Shown here: positions 1 to 8,256 of the stretch, one piece after another
Layout of the letters: each line of letters begins with the position of its first letter
Numbering within the stretch: position 1 is the stretch's first letter
Assembly: GCF_003628125.1 (NCBI RefSeq)
Contig: NZ_RBZU01000010.1
Coordinates: 124,001-188,000 of the forward strand
DNA: 64,000 bases
Source: Pararobbsia silviterrae
Lineage (GTDB): Bacteria; Pseudomonadota; Gammaproteobacteria; Burkholderiales; Burkholderiaceae
Direction of reading: 5' to 3'
Program-made: the position numbers and the translations under genes
The notes under the pieces: generated by a model
What the model was told of the DNA's origin: nothing
The model's input: the letters and a program-made list of their open reading frames with translations, nothing else
Databases searched by the model: none

Positions 1-291
1 ATCGCGAGCGGCGCCGACGTGATCCTGCTCGATGAACCGACGGCCGGCATGAGCCGTTCGGAAACGGATCATGCGGTCGAGCTGATCCGCACGGTGACCG
101 AGGGGAAAACCTTGGTGATGGTCGAGCACGATATGGGCGTGGTATTCGACCTCGCGGACCGCATCTCGGTGCTCGTGTATGGCGAGATCATCGCGACGGG
201 CACCCCGGACGCGATCCGCAACGACAGCACGGTGCAGGAGGCCTATCTCGGCACGACGCTCGATACGGATCAGGCCGGAGGCGCGCACTGA
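1..291 (+). CDS. livG: ABC transporter ATP-binding protein, LivG type (C-terminal part)
   Basis: The 5' end lies outside the window. The visible 96 codons hold the end of a nucleotide-binding domain: Walker B with catalytic Glu (LLDEPTAGMS), the H-loop (VMVEHDM) and a tail ending EAYLGT, which is typical of LivG ATPases of branched-chain amino-acid or amide importers. It would drive uptake together with the next gene and with permeases and a binding protein presumably upstream. The stop codon overlaps the ATG of the next gene by one base (TGATG), so the two ATPases are probably translated together. The substrate cannot be told from this fragment; a UrtD-type urea ATPase is possible but less likely. 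Confidence 0.9.
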   Translation: MASGADVILLDEPTAGMSRSETDHAVELIRTVTEGKTLVMVEHDMGVVFDLADRISVLVYGEIIATGTPDAIRNDSTVQEAYLGTTLDTDQAGGAH

Positions 292-1004
292 TGACCCCGA
301 CCCTGCTCGCGGTACAAGGCCTGCATGCCTATTACGGCAAAAGTCACATCCTGCAGGGCGTGGACGTGCATGTCGACGAGGGTGAAATCGTAACGCTGCT
401 GGGCCGTAACGGCGTCGGCCGCTCGACGATGGCCAAGACGATCGTCGGGATGGTCAAGGCGAGCGGATCGGTGCGCTTTCGCGACGAGGAAATTCTCGGC
501 CGCCGCACGTTCGAGATCGCTCAACTCGGGATCGGCTACGTCCCCGAGAATCGCGATATTTTTCCGGCGCTGACCGTGCGCGAGAACTTGCTGCTCGGTG
601 CGAAACGCAATCCGCGGCGCGCGACGTTGCGTTGGACCGCGGCCGATATGTACGCTATGTTTCCGCGTTTGAAGGAACGCGAGCACACGCCGGCGGGCGT
701 ATTATCGGGCGGCGAGCAGCAGATGCTGACGTTATGCCGCACGCTGATGGGCGATCCGGATCTGATCCTCATCGACGAGCCCACGGAAGGGCTCGCGCCC
801 AAGATCGTCACGCTCGTCGGCGAGTATCTGCAGGCGCTCAAGGCGCGCGGCGTGTCGGTGCTCCTGATCGAGCAGAAGCTCGCGATCGCGCTCGACATCT
901 CGCAGCGCGTCTATGTCATGGGTCACGGGCATATCGTCTTCGAAGGCACGCCGGCCGAACTCAAGGGCAATGCGCAGATCCGCAAGGAATGGCTCGAAGT
1001 TTAG
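291..1004 (+). CDS. livF: ABC transporter ATP-binding protein, LivF type
   Basis: 237 residues, the normal LivF length. The signature (LSGGEQQM), Walker B (LILIDEPTEGLAP) and H-loop region (LLIEQK) are all present, as is the LivF-type stretch GYVPENRDIFPALTVRENL. The Walker A reads GRNGVGRST: the usual P-loop Lys is Arg. The substitution is clear in the DNA (cgc codon) and could weaken or alter ATP hydrolysis; similar Arg forms may occur in some LivF relatives, so the gene is not called dead. It is the partner ATPase of the preceding livG. The ATG overlaps the livG stop and no separate SD is needed. Confidence 0.93.
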   Translation: MTPTLLAVQGLHAYYGKSHILQGVDVHVDEGEIVTLLGRNGVGRSTMAKTIVGMVKASGSVRFRDEEILGRRTFEIAQLGIGYVPENRDIFPALTVRENLLLGAKRNPRRATLRWTAADMYAMFPRLKEREHTPAGVLSGGEQQMLTLCRTLMGDPDLILIDEPTEGLAPKIVTLVGEYLQALKARGVSVLLIEQKLAIALDISQRVYVMGHGHIVFEGTPAELKGNAQIRKEWLEV

Positions 1005-1023
1005 GGTGAGCGGAGGGAACAGG

Positions 1024-1509
1024 ATGTCGGCACGCGAGATCGTCGTCGATTTGCGATTACAGGAATTGACGTTGCTTGAAGACGGTCGAGTGCGCTGCGC
1101 ATTTCCCGTATCGAGCGCGGCGAACGGTCCCGGCGAGCAGATGGGTTCGGGATGCACGCCGCGCGGCCTGCACGTCGCGCGCATGTTGATCGGCCACGGC
1201 CTTCCTTCAGGGTCCGTGTTCGTCGCGCGCCGTGCAACGGGCGAGGTGTACTCCGACCAGCTTGGACTGCAATACCCGGGACGGGACTGGATGCTGTCTC
1301 GCATCGTCTGGTTGCAGGGCTGCGAGCCCGAACGGAATCGATTCGGCGACGTCGACACGCTGCGCCGCTTTATCTACATCCACGGATGTCCGGACACGGA
1401 ACCGATGGGCACGCCCGCGTCTCGTGGCTGCATTCGAATGCGAAACGACGACATCATCGCGTTGTTCGATCAGTTGGCGCCGGGCATCTCCGTGCGCATC
1501 CACGAATAA
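1024..1509 (+). CDS. L,D-transpeptidase (YkuD domain)
   Basis: 161 residues. The catalytic YkuD signature is at the C-terminus: His120 in IHG and Cys136 in SRGCIRM, the nucleophile that attacks a tetrapeptide stem to form 3-3 peptidoglycan cross-links or attach proteins. No signal peptide or membrane segment is visible, which is odd for a periplasmic enzyme but common in this short single-domain form. The ATG at 1024 follows a good SD (gagggaac, about 8 bases upstream); an in-frame upstream start near 913 would run into livF and is rejected. It lies 19 bases after livF and may be cotranscribed, although the functions are unrelated. Confidence 0.88.
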   Translation: MSAREIVVDLRLQELTLLEDGRVRCAFPVSSAANGPGEQMGSGCTPRGLHVARMLIGHGLPSGSVFVARRATGEVYSDQLGLQYPGRDWMLSRIVWLQGCEPERNRFGDVDTLRRFIYIHGCPDTEPMGTPASRGCIRMRNDDIIALFDQLAPGISVRIHE

Positions 1510-1660
1510 GGTTTTCGGATCGGGCCGTCCTCGCCGCGCGACGTCCGCTCGGCTTCGTCAACATCGAGCCGACGCGACGCGCTTAAAAGCAGCGATATTG
1601 ATGCGTGTCGCGCATCGCGCCACACGCCTGTCGCAGTCGAGCACATGCGCTTTCTCGTCG

Positions 1661-2764
1661 TCACGACGACCCACCGGAAAAACCAAGCGCATTGGGTGTT
1701 GAGCGATCGCTCGACTGAGGCGACACGCGGTCAGTCAGGGTGACGCAAACGCCTGACTCCGCAGATTCCCGGACCGCCAGCGTTGCTTGAAGTGTCTTCG
1801 TCGCGTCGAAGCCATCGATCAGCGGCGTCTCGTCTCCGCGTATCACGGCCGCGAAGTGACGCATTTGTTCGATGTACGGATTGGCGCGTGCGACCGGCAC
1901 CGTTTCGCTTTCCATCGCATGATGCCAGCCACGTTCGCCGGGATAGCGCCACATGCGCAACGTAGGCAGTGCAATCGATGCGTCGGTCCCACACAAGAAA
2001 TGGCTCTCCGCCGACGATGTCGGGAACGCCGGATTTTCCGCGGATGTGAGGTCCCAACTCCACGGTGCGGCGGCGGTGTCCGACAACGTGATTGTCGCGA
2101 GCGTCCCGCCTTTGAGACGCAGCAGGACGACCGCCGTGTCTTCGACGTCGAAGCCGCGAACGGCATTGGACGTCAGGGCCTGAATGCTCTCGATCTCCCC
2201 GCAAACAAACCGGAGCACGTCGATTTCATGGATGAGGTTGATGAGCACGGGCCCCGCGGCTTTGGAGCGTCGCCAAGCCTCATTGAAATAGGCATCGTGC
2301 TTGAGAAATGTCGCAAGCACCGACGCGGAGACGAGGCGACCTAGTTTGCCCTCCTTGACCAAGCGTCGAGCTTGCCGAACGATCGGGTTGTGACGGCGAT
2401 GGTGACCGACGAGCAGCGGGACGTTGGCATCGTCCGCGGCCCTCGCGAGCGTCAACCCTTCTTCGATTGAATCGGCGATCGGCTTCTCGATCAGCACAGC
2501 CTTGCCCCGTGCGATGAGATCCATCGCGATCGGCACATGCAAGGCGTTCGGCGTCGCCACGATGGCGCCGCCGATGTCCTGCCGATCGAGAAGCGCTTGA
2601 TGATCGGGAAACCAGGGAATGGAAAATTCATGGGCAAGATCGTGCGCCGCCGGACTCGGATCGGCGATGCCCACGATGTCCACGCCCGGCGCCGCGGCGG
2701 CACCCACAAGATGGGCGCGCCCGATCGCACCCGCTCCGATCAGTCCAATCCTCACTGCCGACAT
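1661..2764 (-). CDS. Gfo/Idh/MocA-family NAD(P)-dependent oxidoreductase
   Basis: 367 residues. The N-terminal Rossmann fold has GLIGAGAIGRAH (residues 7-18) and the family's EKPIA motif with catalytic Lys94; the C-terminal alpha/beta domain carries the substrate pocket. Members oxidise or reduce sugars, inositols, sugar acids and related cyclic polyols. The ATG at 2764 has GGAG ten bases upstream; a longer in-frame version to 2863 would overlap the transporter gene. It is the last gene of a three-gene operon (TIM-barrel enzyme, AAHS transporter, this enzyme) and probably acts on the imported compound or its first product. The substrate is not predictable; quinate/shikimate-like alicyclic acids are one option, given the transporter family. 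Confidence 0.9.
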   Translation of the reverse strand: MSAVRIGLIGAGAIGRAHLVGAAAAPGVDIVGIADPSPAAHDLAHEFSIPWFPDHQALLDRQDIGGAIVATPNALHVPIAMDLIARGKAVLIEKPIADSIEEGLTLARAADDANVPLLVGHHRRHNPIVRQARRLVKEGKLGRLVSASVLATFLKHDAYFNEAWRRSKAAGPVLINLIHEIDVLRFVCGEIESIQALTSNAVRGFDVEDTAVVLLRLKGGTLATITLSDTAAAPWSWDLTSAENPAFPTSSAESHFLCGTDASIALPTLRMWRYPGERGWHHAMESETVPVARANPYIEQMRHFAAVIRGDETPLIDGFDATKTLQATLAVRESAESGVCVTLTDRVSPQSSDRSTPNALGFSGGSS

Positions 2765-2783
2765 CGTCTGAAATCTCCGGGTA

Positions 2784-4136
2784 TCAATGCGAGGTCGCAT
2801 TGCGTAGGGCGGGCGATGCATGCTCGTTAGACCGCGCCTTGATCCACACCGCGGCGATGGCAATCGCGACGGGAATCGTTAAAGAAAGGAAGAGCTGACC
2901 AAAATCCCATTTGAAGCTCAGAAGAATGGCGCCGATCGACGCACCCGAGATGGCGCCAAAACGACCGATCCCCGTCATCCAGCTTGTCCCCGTGGCACGC
3001 ATTTCGGTCGGGTAATAGCTTGTCGCCATCGCGGTCCAGCCGGTGTTCGTCGAGTTGATGCAATAGCCGAGCAGGCACACCAGCGTCATCAAGCCGTAGA
3101 TGCCGAGACTCAGCTTGGCAAGCGCCACCATGAAGACACCCGCGGCAAACAGTGTGGCGACCATCACCTTGTGCGAGCCGAAGCGGTCCATTTCCCAGCC
3201 GATGGCGATATTGCCGAGCGTGCCGCCCACTTGCATCATCGCGCCGACGAGCGCCGCATCGGCCAACGAGAAGTTGTTGTCCTTCACGATGATCGGCAAC
3301 CAGCTATTGAGAAAATAGACCGTCAGAAGATTCATGAACAGACCGACCCACAAGGCCAACGTGACCGTGGTATGCGGCCGGGTCACGATAAGCCGGATCG
3401 CCGTTTTACCTCGATGCTCGGATTCGGCGGTGACGAAATCGATGGAGCCGGTATTCACGCTCGGATCGAGCTGCGAGACGATCTGATCGAGCCGGGCACG
3501 TCCCCAGTCCTTGACCGCGAGGAACTTGGCCGACTCGGGCAGCACGAAAAAGAGCGCGACGGCGAACACGATCGGCACCACGCCGCCCACCACCAGGATG
3601 GATTGCCATCCGTAGATCGGAATCAGGTAACTCGCAAGAAACCCGCCGCCTGCCGCACCGAGCGTAAAGCCGCAATAGATCACGGTCACCATCAACGAGC
3701 GATATTTCCTGGGCGCATATTCCGAGGCGAGCGTCGCTGCGTTCGGTTGCGATGCACCGAGTCCAAGGCCCGTCAGAAAGCGCATGACCGACAACACTGC
3801 GATGGTCGGCGACCATGCCGAGGCGAGGCTCATCAAGCCAAAGAACACGACGGCGTACAAGATGACGCGACGCCGGCCGAAACGGTCGGCCAGCGGGCCG
3901 CCGATCAACGCGCCTATCGCCAATCCGAACAAGCCCATGCTGAGCACGGGGCCGAGCGCGGCACGGCCGACCTTCCAGTCCGCAATGATCGCCGGCGCAA
4001 TGAACCCCATTGCGACGACATCGAAGCCGTCGAGGATCAGCACCGAGAGGCCGATCAACAATATCTTCCAGTGAAACGCCTGGAATGGCCTGGCGTCGAG
4101 AAACTCCTGAATGCTGACCGAGGTCTTTGCGATCAT
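2784..4136 (-). CDS. MFS transporter, aromatic acid:H+ symporter (AAHS) family
   Basis: 450 residues with about 12 membrane segments. The first loop has the AAHS hallmark DGFDVVAMGFIAPAI with a membrane-embedded acidic pair, followed by the MFS A-motif GPLADRFGRRRV. PcaK, MhbT and similar members import aromatic or alicyclic carboxylates with protons. SD aggagaca lies just before the ATG. The gene sits between the TIM-barrel enzyme and the Gfo/Idh oxidoreductase, 19 bases from the latter, so it is likely the uptake step of this pathway and under control of the divergent IclR regulator. Confidence 0.93.
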   Translation of the reverse strand: MIAKTSVSIQEFLDARPFQAFHWKILLIGLSVLILDGFDVVAMGFIAPAIIADWKVGRAALGPVLSMGLFGLAIGALIGGPLADRFGRRRVILYAVVFFGLMSLASAWSPTIAVLSVMRFLTGLGLGASQPNAATLASEYAPRKYRSLMVTVIYCGFTLGAAGGGFLASYLIPIYGWQSILVVGGVVPIVFAVALFFVLPESAKFLAVKDWGRARLDQIVSQLDPSVNTGSIDFVTAESEHRGKTAIRLIVTRPHTTVTLALWVGLFMNLLTVYFLNSWLPIIVKDNNFSLADAALVGAMMQVGGTLGNIAIGWEMDRFGSHKVMVATLFAAGVFMVALAKLSLGIYGLMTLVCLLGYCINSTNTGWTAMATSYYPTEMRATGTSWMTGIGRFGAISGASIGAILLSFKWDFGQLFLSLTIPVAIAIAAVWIKARSNEHASPALRNATSH

Positions 4137-4175
4137 TGCTGTCTCCTATGCTTTTTTAGAGTTGCGCCGCGTGGC

Positions 4176-5024
4176 TCAAGCGAGATGGCGGCGCATGTAG
4201 TCGATGCTTTCCGCGATGGCGTGTTCATCGCTGTCGTAATCGGGATGCAGGTAGTCGATTTCGAGGGCCAGCAAGCCGTCGTAGCCGTGTTTGCGAAGTT
4301 CGCGGAACGTACGCGGGATATCGATAAGTCCGCGGCCGACCGGCACGCTGGGCCAAAAGGCGAATTCGCGCGGACTGCCGCGGTGCGCGCGGATGTCCTT
4401 CACATGCGTGGCACGCGCGTAAGGCGCGAGCTTTTCGATTGCGATTGCAGGGTCTTCGAGCATGCGCAAATTGTTCGCGGTGTCCAAACACACGCCGAGC
4501 CGAGGCGAGTCGATTGTTTCGATGAGTTCGACGAGTTCGTCCGCCAGCAGATCGATATGGTTTTCGATGGCCAGGACGACGTCATAGCGCTCCGCGTGCC
4601 GAGTCGCCTCGACGAGCAGCGGAATCAGCTTGGCCTTGTGATCGTTCCAGTTGTCGGGCCGCGTGCGACGGCCGCCGCAGCAGATCCGCATCACGTTTGC
4701 GCCGACGGCGCGCGCGATCTCGACATGTCGTTTGAGGTCGACGAGCGCTTCGGGTGCATCGCCGGAGCGCAAGCCCGATGGGTGACCCCACGCCCAGACC
4801 CGATCGAGCGCCAGTGCATCGAGTTGATCGCGCAGGTCCGCAAGTTCGCTCGGGCTCGGGTCCGGCAAGAAGCACGACTCGATCGAGACGCCGGCAACGC
4901 CCAGGGCGTGCGCGCGATCGATGAATTCTCGCAATGTCAGGCGGGTGCCGGGATCCGCTTCGAGGCCCGGATAGATCTCTCCGAAGTAACGGTGATAGCT
5001 GTATGAGTCGATGGCAAGTTTCAT
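4176..5024 (-). CDS. Sugar phosphate isomerase/epimerase-like TIM-barrel protein
   Basis: 282 residues, with the AP-endonuclease-2/xylose-isomerase TIM-barrel pattern: N-terminal MKLAIDSYSYHRYF, a metal-ligand Glu in AIENHID, CLDTANN and THVKDIR (His ligand), and a C-terminal ALEIDYLHPD. Members epimerise or isomerise keto-sugars, or dehydrate cyclic acids such as 3-dehydroshikimate, using a divalent metal. It is the first gene of the operon, with SD AGAGG before the ATG. Its promoter region is shared with the divergent iclR gene and contains inverted repeats. The exact reaction is unknown. Confidence 0.87.
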   Translation of the reverse strand: MKLAIDSYSYHRYFGEIYPGLEADPGTRLTLREFIDRAHALGVAGVSIESCFLPDPSPSELADLRDQLDALALDRVWAWGHPSGLRSGDAPEALVDLKRHVEIARAVGANVMRICCGGRRTRPDNWNDHKAKLIPLLVEATRHAERYDVVLAIENHIDLLADELVELIETIDSPRLGVCLDTANNLRMLEDPAIAIEKLAPYARATHVKDIRAHRGSPREFAFWPSVPVGRGLIDIPRTFRELRKHGYDGLLALEIDYLHPDYDSDEHAIAESIDYMRRHLA

Positions 5025-5050
5025 GGGCGCCTCTTGGATTTGTGATCACT

Positions 5051-5117
5051 GTACCAAATGGAACATCAATCCACTTTAGTGGTAAACGATCATCGTTCCA
5101 AATGAAACGCCGTTTCA
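5051..5117. promoter_or_regulatory. Cluster of inverted repeats in the iclR/catabolic-operon divergent promoter
   Basis: Two related 14-bp imperfect palindromes, GTACCAAATGGAAC (5051-5064) and GTTCCAAATGAAAC (5095-5108), have centres 44 bp apart, about four helical turns. Between them is CCACTTTAGTGG (5071-5082, perfect arms), and overlapping the second is TGAAACGCCGTTTCA (5103-5117, perfect arms). This is the layout expected for two IclR dimers bound on the same DNA face. A possible -10 TAAAAT for iclR is at 5125-5130. The operator assignment is inferred from position and symmetry. Confidence 0.6.
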
Positions 5118-5160
5118 GTTGGGATAAAATCGAGACCACTCTTCTTTTTTTGCCATTCAG

Positions 5161-5955
5161 ATGACGTCAGTTCGAGATCGCGCGCTCGCTATCGTTGAGC
5201 TTCTTGCGCACAACGTGCGCGGGCTTCCTATGTCGGAGATCGGCGATCGCCTGGATATTCCGCGTACCGCGGCGCATCGCGTCCTCGCCGACTTGAAGGA
5301 GAGCGGCTACGTCAAACAGGACATGAGCACGTCGCATTACATGCTGACGTTCAAGATGGCGTCGCTGGGATTGAGCTATTTGGCAGCGACAGGGATCACC
5401 GACGCGGCGCAGCCCTTGCTCGACGAGCTGGCGGAGACGAGCGGCGAACTCGTGCGTCTCGCGGTCGCGGAGGCGGACGACCTGATTTGGGTCGCCAAGG
5501 CACAAGGCGCGCGTACGGGACTTCGATACGACCCGGATGCGGGCCTCGATATCTACCTGCCGGCCACCGCCAACGGGATTGCCTACCTTGCCGCGCTCTC
5601 CGATGAACGCGCGCTCGCCCTGGTTGCGCGACAAGGCATGGACAAGGCGCGCGATATGGGGCCGGGCGCGCCGCAGACCTTGCGTGCGCTGATGGATGAA
5701 GTCCAGGCGGCGCGAGAGCGCGGCTACGCGTTTGTTGTCGAAGCGTACGAAGCCGGAACGAGCGCATTGGCGGCCGCCATTCGCGTCGCCGGCCAGGACG
5801 CGCCGATTGGGACCGTGAGCATCGCGGGACCCTCGATTCGATTGACGCGGGACCGCATGGACGCATTGGCCGCCAAAGTCATCGCATGTGCCGAGGCCTT
5901 GGCGCTCGTCAATCGAAGCTCGCCGGTTTTTGCGCGCTCGCCAAGCCGGGCGTAG
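5161..5955 (+). CDS. IclR-family transcriptional regulator
   Basis: 264 residues. The N-terminal winged helix-turn-helix (about residues 4-60, RALAIVELLAHNVRGLPMSEIGDRL, PRTAAHRVLADL) is followed by the IclR effector-binding domain (about 75-250). It is divergent from the Gfo/Idh-AAHS-TIM-barrel operon, with 136 bases between start codons, and so is the obvious local regulator, sensing a pathway compound. No good SD precedes ATG 5161; the leader is T-rich (cttctttttttgccattcag). Start and length match the family. Confidence 0.93.
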   Translation: MTSVRDRALAIVELLAHNVRGLPMSEIGDRLDIPRTAAHRVLADLKESGYVKQDMSTSHYMLTFKMASLGLSYLAATGITDAAQPLLDELAETSGELVRLAVAEADDLIWVAKAQGARTGLRYDPDAGLDIYLPATANGIAYLAALSDERALALVARQGMDKARDMGPGAPQTLRALMDEVQAARERGYAFVVEAYEAGTSALAAAIRVAGQDAPIGTVSIAGPSIRLTRDRMDALAAKVIACAEALALVNRSSPVFARSPSRA

Positions 5956-6296
5956 TGCTCAGGATGCGCTGCATACGCCGACGCTGAGTGCGCAAATCCC
6001 GCAACGCATCCCGAGCTTTAACTCACGTTTTTTGGCGGACCATCCGTCGATCGCGCTTTAGCGAAAATCTTCGACGTCTTCGATAATTTCGACTAAGGAT
6101 GACGCTTAAGCGAGGCAATTTTTTTGTCGTTCAAGCGTTTTAGGCGACAATATCCGCAAATATATGCGTTGTCGTTTAGGCTCCGAGGTGATCTGCAGCG
6201 GGGACGCTTGCGCCGACCAGTGGGTCGCTTAAGCGCAGTGCTTCGAAAAGGAGATTTCACCCGGCCTCCGAATCCACACAACAAGGCGAATTCCAA
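5956..6296. other. Intergenic region with repeated CGCTTAAGCG palindromes
   Basis: No gene is seen in these 341 bases. The perfect palindrome CGCTTAAGCG occurs at 6103-6112 and 6226-6235, with near copies CGCTTTAGCG (6054-6063) and CGTTCAAGCG (6128-6137). A weak promoter-like pair for the following lipoprotein gene is TTGTCG (6124-6129), 18 bases, CAATAT (6148-6153). The palindromes may be regulator sites; nothing identifies the regulator. Confidence 0.4.
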
Positions 6297-7667
6297 ATGG
6301 GGTACGGATTTCTCAAGGCCGCACGTGCACGGTCCGTTTGTGTATCTGCGGCACTGACGCTTTCCGCGTGTGGGGGCACGTCCTCTTCAGCCACCGACAC
6401 CACGCAATCGTCATCCGCGAACGACGCTTACGCTGTAGGCGGCACGGTGACCGGACTCGTCACGGGCACGCAGATTACGTTGTTGAATAACGGTACCGAT
6501 GCGCTGACGGTCAGCGCAAACGGGACGTTTAGCTTCCCCACGAAAATCGCCGCGGACGGCGCTTACGCCGCGACGATCGACACCCAGCCGACCGGGCAGA
6601 CCTGCACGGTATCGAATGGGTCAGGAACCATCGGCGCCGTCAACGTGACGGGGATCACGATCGCCTGCACAAGGCTGGCGTTTGCCTATGTGGTCAACCA
6701 ATCGACCGGCAACGGTGTGTCGCAATACACGATCGGCAGCGACGGCTCGCTTTCGCCCATGGCCACGCCCTCCGTTGATACCGATGGCGCGGCCGCCATC
6801 GCCATCACGCCGTCGGGCAAATACGCGTACGTGTCGAGCGGCCAGTCCATCTTGCCGTTCACCATCGGCAGTGACGGCTCGCTCTCGCCGATGAACCCCG
6901 CGTCCATCGCAATAGGCGATATCGTGCGCGGGATCGCCATCGCCCCGTCTGGCCAATACGCCTATGTGGCGGACGAGACGAGCGGCAGCGTGTTGCAGTA
7001 CACCATCGGCACGAATGGGGCGCTGTCGCCCATGTCCCCCGCCTCCGTGCCTGCCGGAAATACGCCCTTCTCGGTGACAGCCGACCCGACGGGCAACTAT
7101 GTCTATGTCATCAACGGCAGCGGCGATACGGTGTCCGAATACGCGGTCGATAGGAGTAGCGGAGCGCTGTCGCTCGTCGGAACAGCAGCGACGGACCATG
7201 CGCCCACTTCGATGGGTATCGATCCGTCCGGCAAATATGCCTATGTGGCGACCCAAAGCGGCGTCATCGACCAATACCTGATCGGCAGCGGCGGCGCGCT
7301 CTCGCCGATGACACCCGCAACGGTTGCGGCCGGCCCCGATTCCATTGGCCTGGTTGTCGATCCATCGGGTCAGTACGTGTACGTGGCGGATAACAATCAA
7401 GGTTCTGTCTGGCAATACACCGTGAGCGGCAATGGCGCGCTCACGTCGATGTCCCCAGCCAGCGTGGGTGGCGGCGCAGGACTGGACTCTTCATCCGTTG
7501 CCATGGATCCGTCGGGTCAATACGTCTATGGCGTGAACGAAGGCCCCGCCACAATTTCGCAATATGCGCTGGGTAGCGCCGGGGCGCTTTCATCGCTGTC
7601 TACCCCGACAGTCAGCACGGGAAACGTGCCTTCTCTCATGGCGACGACCTATGCGGCCACACAGTAG
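6297..7667 (+). CDS. Lactonase-like seven-bladed beta-propeller lipoprotein
   Basis: 456 residues. The N-terminus is a lipoprotein signal peptide with lipobox LSAC (Cys25), then a Ser/Thr-rich linker, a small beta domain (GTVTGL..GTFSFP, about residues 45-125) and a propeller built from about seven repeats of roughly 45-50 residues, each resembling DPSGQYVYVAD..GSVWQYTIG..GALSPMSPASV. Such propellers resemble 6-phosphogluconolactonase and YVTN surface proteins, but most lipoproteins of this kind have no known activity. It is likely anchored in the outer membrane. The ATG at 6297 has only a weak SD (aaggcg); it is kept because it gives a complete signal peptide. It stands alone between iclR and an unrelated gene. 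Confidence 0.85.
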   Translation: MGYGFLKAARARSVCVSAALTLSACGGTSSSATDTTQSSSANDAYAVGGTVTGLVTGTQITLLNNGTDALTVSANGTFSFPTKIAADGAYAATIDTQPTGQTCTVSNGSGTIGAVNVTGITIACTRLAFAYVVNQSTGNGVSQYTIGSDGSLSPMATPSVDTDGAAAIAITPSGKYAYVSSGQSILPFTIGSDGSLSPMNPASIAIGDIVRGIAIAPSGQYAYVADETSGSVLQYTIGTNGALSPMSPASVPAGNTPFSVTADPTGNYVYVINGSGDTVSEYAVDRSSGALSLVGTAATDHAPTSMGIDPSGKYAYVATQSGVIDQYLIGSGGALSPMTPATVAAGPDSIGLVVDPSGQYVYVADNNQGSVWQYTVSGNGALTSMSPASVGGGAGLDSSSVAMDPSGQYVYGVNEGPATISQYALGSAGALSSLSTPTVSTGNVPSLMATTYAATQ

Positions 7668-7877
7668 TTCACGCCGAAGCCGATCCGGACTCAAGCGTCC
7701 TGAGCGTTGAGCGGACGTCGATGGCCTGCGCGCTCGCTCGGGCCATCTCACGCGCCATCGACGCGATGCCCTTGCGCAGGGGATGTCGGTCAGCCAGGCT
7801 CGGTCGAGCACGCGACGCAGATCACCGATAATGCGTGCGCTAGGTCATCCATCGCCACAGACTGACGGGAGGTCACG

Positions 7878-8201
7878 ATGCCGATCGCGAAGACGAGGGC
7901 CACGCCCTATTACGCGGTGATTTTCACCTCGATCCGAACCCCTGGGGACAACGGGTACGAACACATGGCCGATGCAATGGTCGAAGCGGCCGCGAAGCAA
8001 CCCGGATTCTTGGGCGTCGAGTCGGCACGCGAGGAGATCGGCATCACGGTGTCCTATTGGGACAGCCTCGAATCCATCGCCGCGTGGAAGAACGATGCCA
8101 TGCATCAGGTCGCGCAACAGGCCGGGCGGGAAACTTGGTACGCGTCGTACAAAACGCGTATCTGCCTCGTCGAACGAGACTACGAGTTCTCGAGAATCTA
8201 A
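7878..8201 (+). CDS. Antibiotic biosynthesis monooxygenase (ABM)-domain protein
   Basis: 107 residues, a single ferredoxin-like ABM fold: YYAVIFTSIRT, then PGFLGVESAREE, then VSYWDSLESIAAWKNDAMHQVAQQAG, the usual strand-helix pattern of this family. Members include cofactor-free quinone-forming monooxygenases, haem-degrading enzymes and many unassigned small proteins. A strong SD (gggaggt) precedes ATG 7878. It is isolated: the neighbouring hydrolase is convergent. The 210 bases upstream show no other gene. Confidence 0.85.
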   Translation: MPIAKTRATPYYAVIFTSIRTPGDNGYEHMADAMVEAAAKQPGFLGVESAREEIGITVSYWDSLESIAAWKNDAMHQVAQQAGRETWYASYKTRICLVERDYEFSRI

Positions 8202-8256
8202 GTTTCCCGCGCTCGGGAGCGACGCGACGCCAGGCGCCATGGCGCCTGCACCGAGA

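Noticed and set aside
3171-5006. A 611-codon plus-strand frame opposite the AAHS transporter and TIM-barrel gene
   Set aside because: Spans two real genes and their junction on the other strand.
6054-6112. Link between the 49-base spacing of two CGCTTWAGCG-like sites and the 49-base hipBA spacing
   Set aside because: Different sequences and only one interval; taken as coincidence.
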